Shown here: in pieces, positions 57,905 to 59,418 of the stretch
Numbering within the stretch: position 1 is the first letter of the stretch
Layout of the letters: each line of letters begins with the position of its first letter
Origin: Caballeronia humi
GTDB lineage: Bacteria; Pseudomonadota; Gammaproteobacteria; Burkholderiales; Burkholderiaceae
Direction: 5' to 3'
Assembly: GCF_001544475.1 (NCBI RefSeq)
Contig: NZ_FCNW02000037.1
Span: forward strand, 1 to 59,418
Length of the DNA stretch: 59,418 nucleotides
Position numbers and translations under genes: made by a program
The notes under the pieces: model-generated
The model's input: the letters and a program-made list of their open reading frames with translations, nothing else
The model's database searches: none
What the model was told of the DNA's origin: nothing

Positions 57905-59023
57905 ATGAAGCCATTCGCGATTGACGACATCTTCGAGAAGAGACGGCCACGTGAGTTCAGGCGTCCCGTCACCGGTCACGAGGTCGCTCGTTCGGCGGGC
58001 GTCTCACAGTCGGCGGTGTCTCGCGTCTTCACTCCCGGCGCGAGCGTCTCCGTTCAGACGCGTGCGAAGGTGCTCGCCGCCGCGACCAAGTTGGGCTATC
58101 GGCCAAACCTGATCGCGAGTTCGTTGATCACTGGAAGGTCGCGCATTGTCGGCGTCGTCGTACCAGGCCTGAGGAATCCGTTTTACGCCGCGCTGGTCGA
58201 TGCGTTGTCCGAGGCGCTCTCCGGGCGCGACTATCGAGTGATGCTGTTCACGGCATGGCACGGAACGTCTGCCGACCCGATTCTTGACGAGATCCTGCGC
58301 TATCGGCTCGATGCGCTGATCCTCGTATCCGCCGAACTCTCGTCACGCCTCGCGGAAGAATGTGGGGAGGTCGGCCTGCCTGTTGTGATGGTTAACCGAA
58401 AGACAGACAGCGAAGCGGTATCGAGTGTGACAGGGGATAACCGAGCGGGGGCAGCCTGCATTGGCTCCTTTTTGCTTGCTGGCTCGCATCGTCGCTTTGT
58501 CTTCATGGCAGGCCTCGACTCGTCATCGACCAGTCGTGACCGAGAGGCAGGGTTCCGTGAGCGGCTTCTTCAGGCAGGCGCCGTGCCGCCGCTCAAGGTC
58601 CACGGAAGCTACACCGTCGAGGTGGCATCTCGTGCCACCCGAGAACTTCTCAAAGCACGCACGCGTCCGGACGCCATCTTCTGCGCGAACGATCAAATGG
58701 CGATGGCAGCGATGGATGTCGCGCGTAGCGAGTTTGGTCTCGACGTGGGCAGAGAGCTTTCCATCGTGGGTTTCGACGACACTCAGCTTGCAGCATCACC
58801 CGCCTATCGTCTCACCACCTTCTCACAGCCCGTGGAAAAGATGGTGGACAACGCGGTTGCGATCCTCGTTGACGCCTGTAATGGACGCGATCTATCGACC
58901 GGACCACACATCGTCGGAGGTCGGCTGGTCGTGCGCGACTCTGCTCGGCTGCCCCCGAGAGGGCTTTCGCAAGTCGGCGGGCGCACGGTGTGGACGCAGT
59001 CAGCGAAGCAATCGATTGACTGA
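57905..59023 (+). CDS. LacI-family transcriptional repressor
   Basis: The 372-residue protein has an N-terminal extension (MKPFAIDDIFEKRRPREFRR) before the HTH VTGHEVARSAGVSQSAVSRV FTPGASVS, then hinge YRPNLIASSLITGRSR and a sugar-binding-protein-like core (VGVVVPGLRNPFYAALVDAL, LSIVGFDDTQLAASPAYRLT). Starts at 57905 and 57893 are both possible. It lies between the transporter gene and an SDR gene, all in the same direction. Together with the divergent LacI at 49450 it frames the cluster, so two repressors may answer to different intermediates. Confidence 0.92.
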   Translation: MKPFAIDDIFEKRRPREFRRPVTGHEVARSAGVSQSAVSRVFTPGASVSVQTRAKVLAAATKLGYRPNLIASSLITGRSRIVGVVVPGLRNPFYAALVDALSEALSGRDYRVMLFTAWHGTSADPILDEILRYRLDALILVSAELSSRLAEECGEVGLPVVMVNRKTDSEAVSSVTGDNRAGAACIGSFLLAGSHRRFVFMAGLDSSSTSRDREAGFRERLLQAGAVPPLKVHGSYTVEVASRATRELLKARTRPDAIFCANDQMAMAAMDVARSEFGLDVGRELSIVGFDDTQLAASPAYRLTTFSQPVEKMVDNAVAILVDACNGRDLSTGPHIVGGRLVVRDSARLPPRGLSQVGGRTVWTQSAKQSID

Positions 59024-59046
59024 ATTTCGAAATCTGAGAGGGACAT

Positions 59047-59418
59047 ATGTCTAACGGACTTTTCAGTCTTGAAGGTAAGAGCGCTGTTGTGACTGGTGCG
59101 GGCCGTGGCCTTGGCGCGGACATCGCTTCTTTGCTCGCGGAATCCGGCGCTCACGTTTATCTGGTTAGCAGGAATGCAGGGGAACTGGACGAAGTCGCTG
59201 CTCGTATACATCGAAACGGTGGCGCTTGCACGCCTGTCGTATGCGACCTTTTACAAGATGAACAACTGGAGCGCGTATTCTCCGAACTTCCTACGCTGGA
59301 TATCCTCGTCAACAATGCGGGCACCAACATCCCTTCGCGACCTTGCAATTACCCACACTCGTCCTGCGCGAGTTCATATCCCAGCTGAATGTCAATCAGA
59401 CGGCGCATACCGCGCCAC
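59047..59418 (+). pseudogene. Short-chain dehydrogenase/reductase, apparently frameshifted and cut by the window end
   Basis: The frame starts MSNGLFSLEGKSAVVTGAGR and has the SDR cofactor loop and the LVNNAGTNIP block. It then drops into PSRPCNYPHSSCASSYPS and stops near 59388. Another frame from about 59332 reads FATLQLPTLVLREFISQLNV and NQTAHTAP, which fits the normal continuation of an SDR (LNV-x-x-T/A block). A single missing base near 59330-59335 would explain it. It may be a real mutation or an error. The catalytic Tyr-x3-Lys lies beyond the window. The AGGGACAT start follows the LacI gene by 23 bases. Confidence 0.65.

Noticed and set aside
1..59418. CRISPR arrays, rRNA genes, integrases or attachment sites
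   Set aside because: No regularly spaced direct repeats, rRNA sequence, or integrase gene was seen anywhere in the window.

Overview
The window reads as chromosome or megaplasmid DNA of a soil- or plant-associated betaproteobacterium of the Burkholderia sensu lato group (Paraburkholderia/Caballeronia-like). This rests on high GC, on Burkholderiales-type protein families, and on a dense mix of LysR, LacI, AraC and MarR regulators beside small catabolic operons. No tRNA, rRNA, CRISPR array, prophage or intact insertion sequence was seen.

Layout. 1-117 is the tail of electron-transfer-flavoprotein:ubiquinone oxidoreductase. 379-7357 holds a minus-strand CoA-dependent acid operon (hydratase with a frameshift, acyl-CoA dehydrogenase, class III CoA-transferase, citrate-lyase-alpha-like protein) framed by two LysR genes. 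7486-10208 encodes a two-subunit ThDP decarboxylase and an aldehyde dehydrogenase. 10374-18970 is a mixed stretch: secreted alpha/beta hydrolase, SDR, quinone oxidoreductase, HNH protein, DUF1479 oxygenase-like protein, orphan sugar-binding protein, aldose epimerase and sterol-desaturase-type hydroxylase.

19252-30665 looks like an osmolyte/amino-acid catabolic island: dadA, a DddP-like M24 enzyme, a GcvA-type LysR, a glycine-betaine-type Rieske oxygenase with its reductase, a DUF1330 protein, an agmatinase-family ureohydrolase, another LysR and a branched-chain-amino-acid-type binding protein. Eroded remnants of an N-formylglutamate amidohydrolase, a DapA-family lyase and a choline-dehydrogenase-type GMC enzyme lie between the intact genes. 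30775-38675 holds a large protein with two HTH-like modules, an isolated mreB, an MscS channel with a cyclic-nucleotide-binding domain, a decayed dnaE2, a secreted beta-propeller protein and an eroded patch with a transposase scrap.

38675-49152 is a compact low-oxygen/stress locus: cytochrome c, nitroreductase, FNR-type regulator, receiver-only protein, NarL/NarX-like pair, a HemN-like protein with an altered cysteine motif, five universal stress proteins and a BON-domain protein. Two FNR-box-like sites lie in the divergent usp/BON promoter. It resembles the low-oxygen-activated locus described in Burkholderia cenocepacia.

49450-59418 is a LacI-framed catabolic cluster: a HisD/HpsN-family dehydrogenase, a hotdog thioesterase, two tautomerases, a GlxA-type AraC regulator, an SDR/MarR pair, an MHS-family transporter, a second LacI and an SDR that appears frameshifted at the window edge. 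Substrates of most catabolic units cannot be fixed from sequence alone. The strongest substrate clue is the DddP-like metal-ligand and catalytic spacing at 21220-22452.
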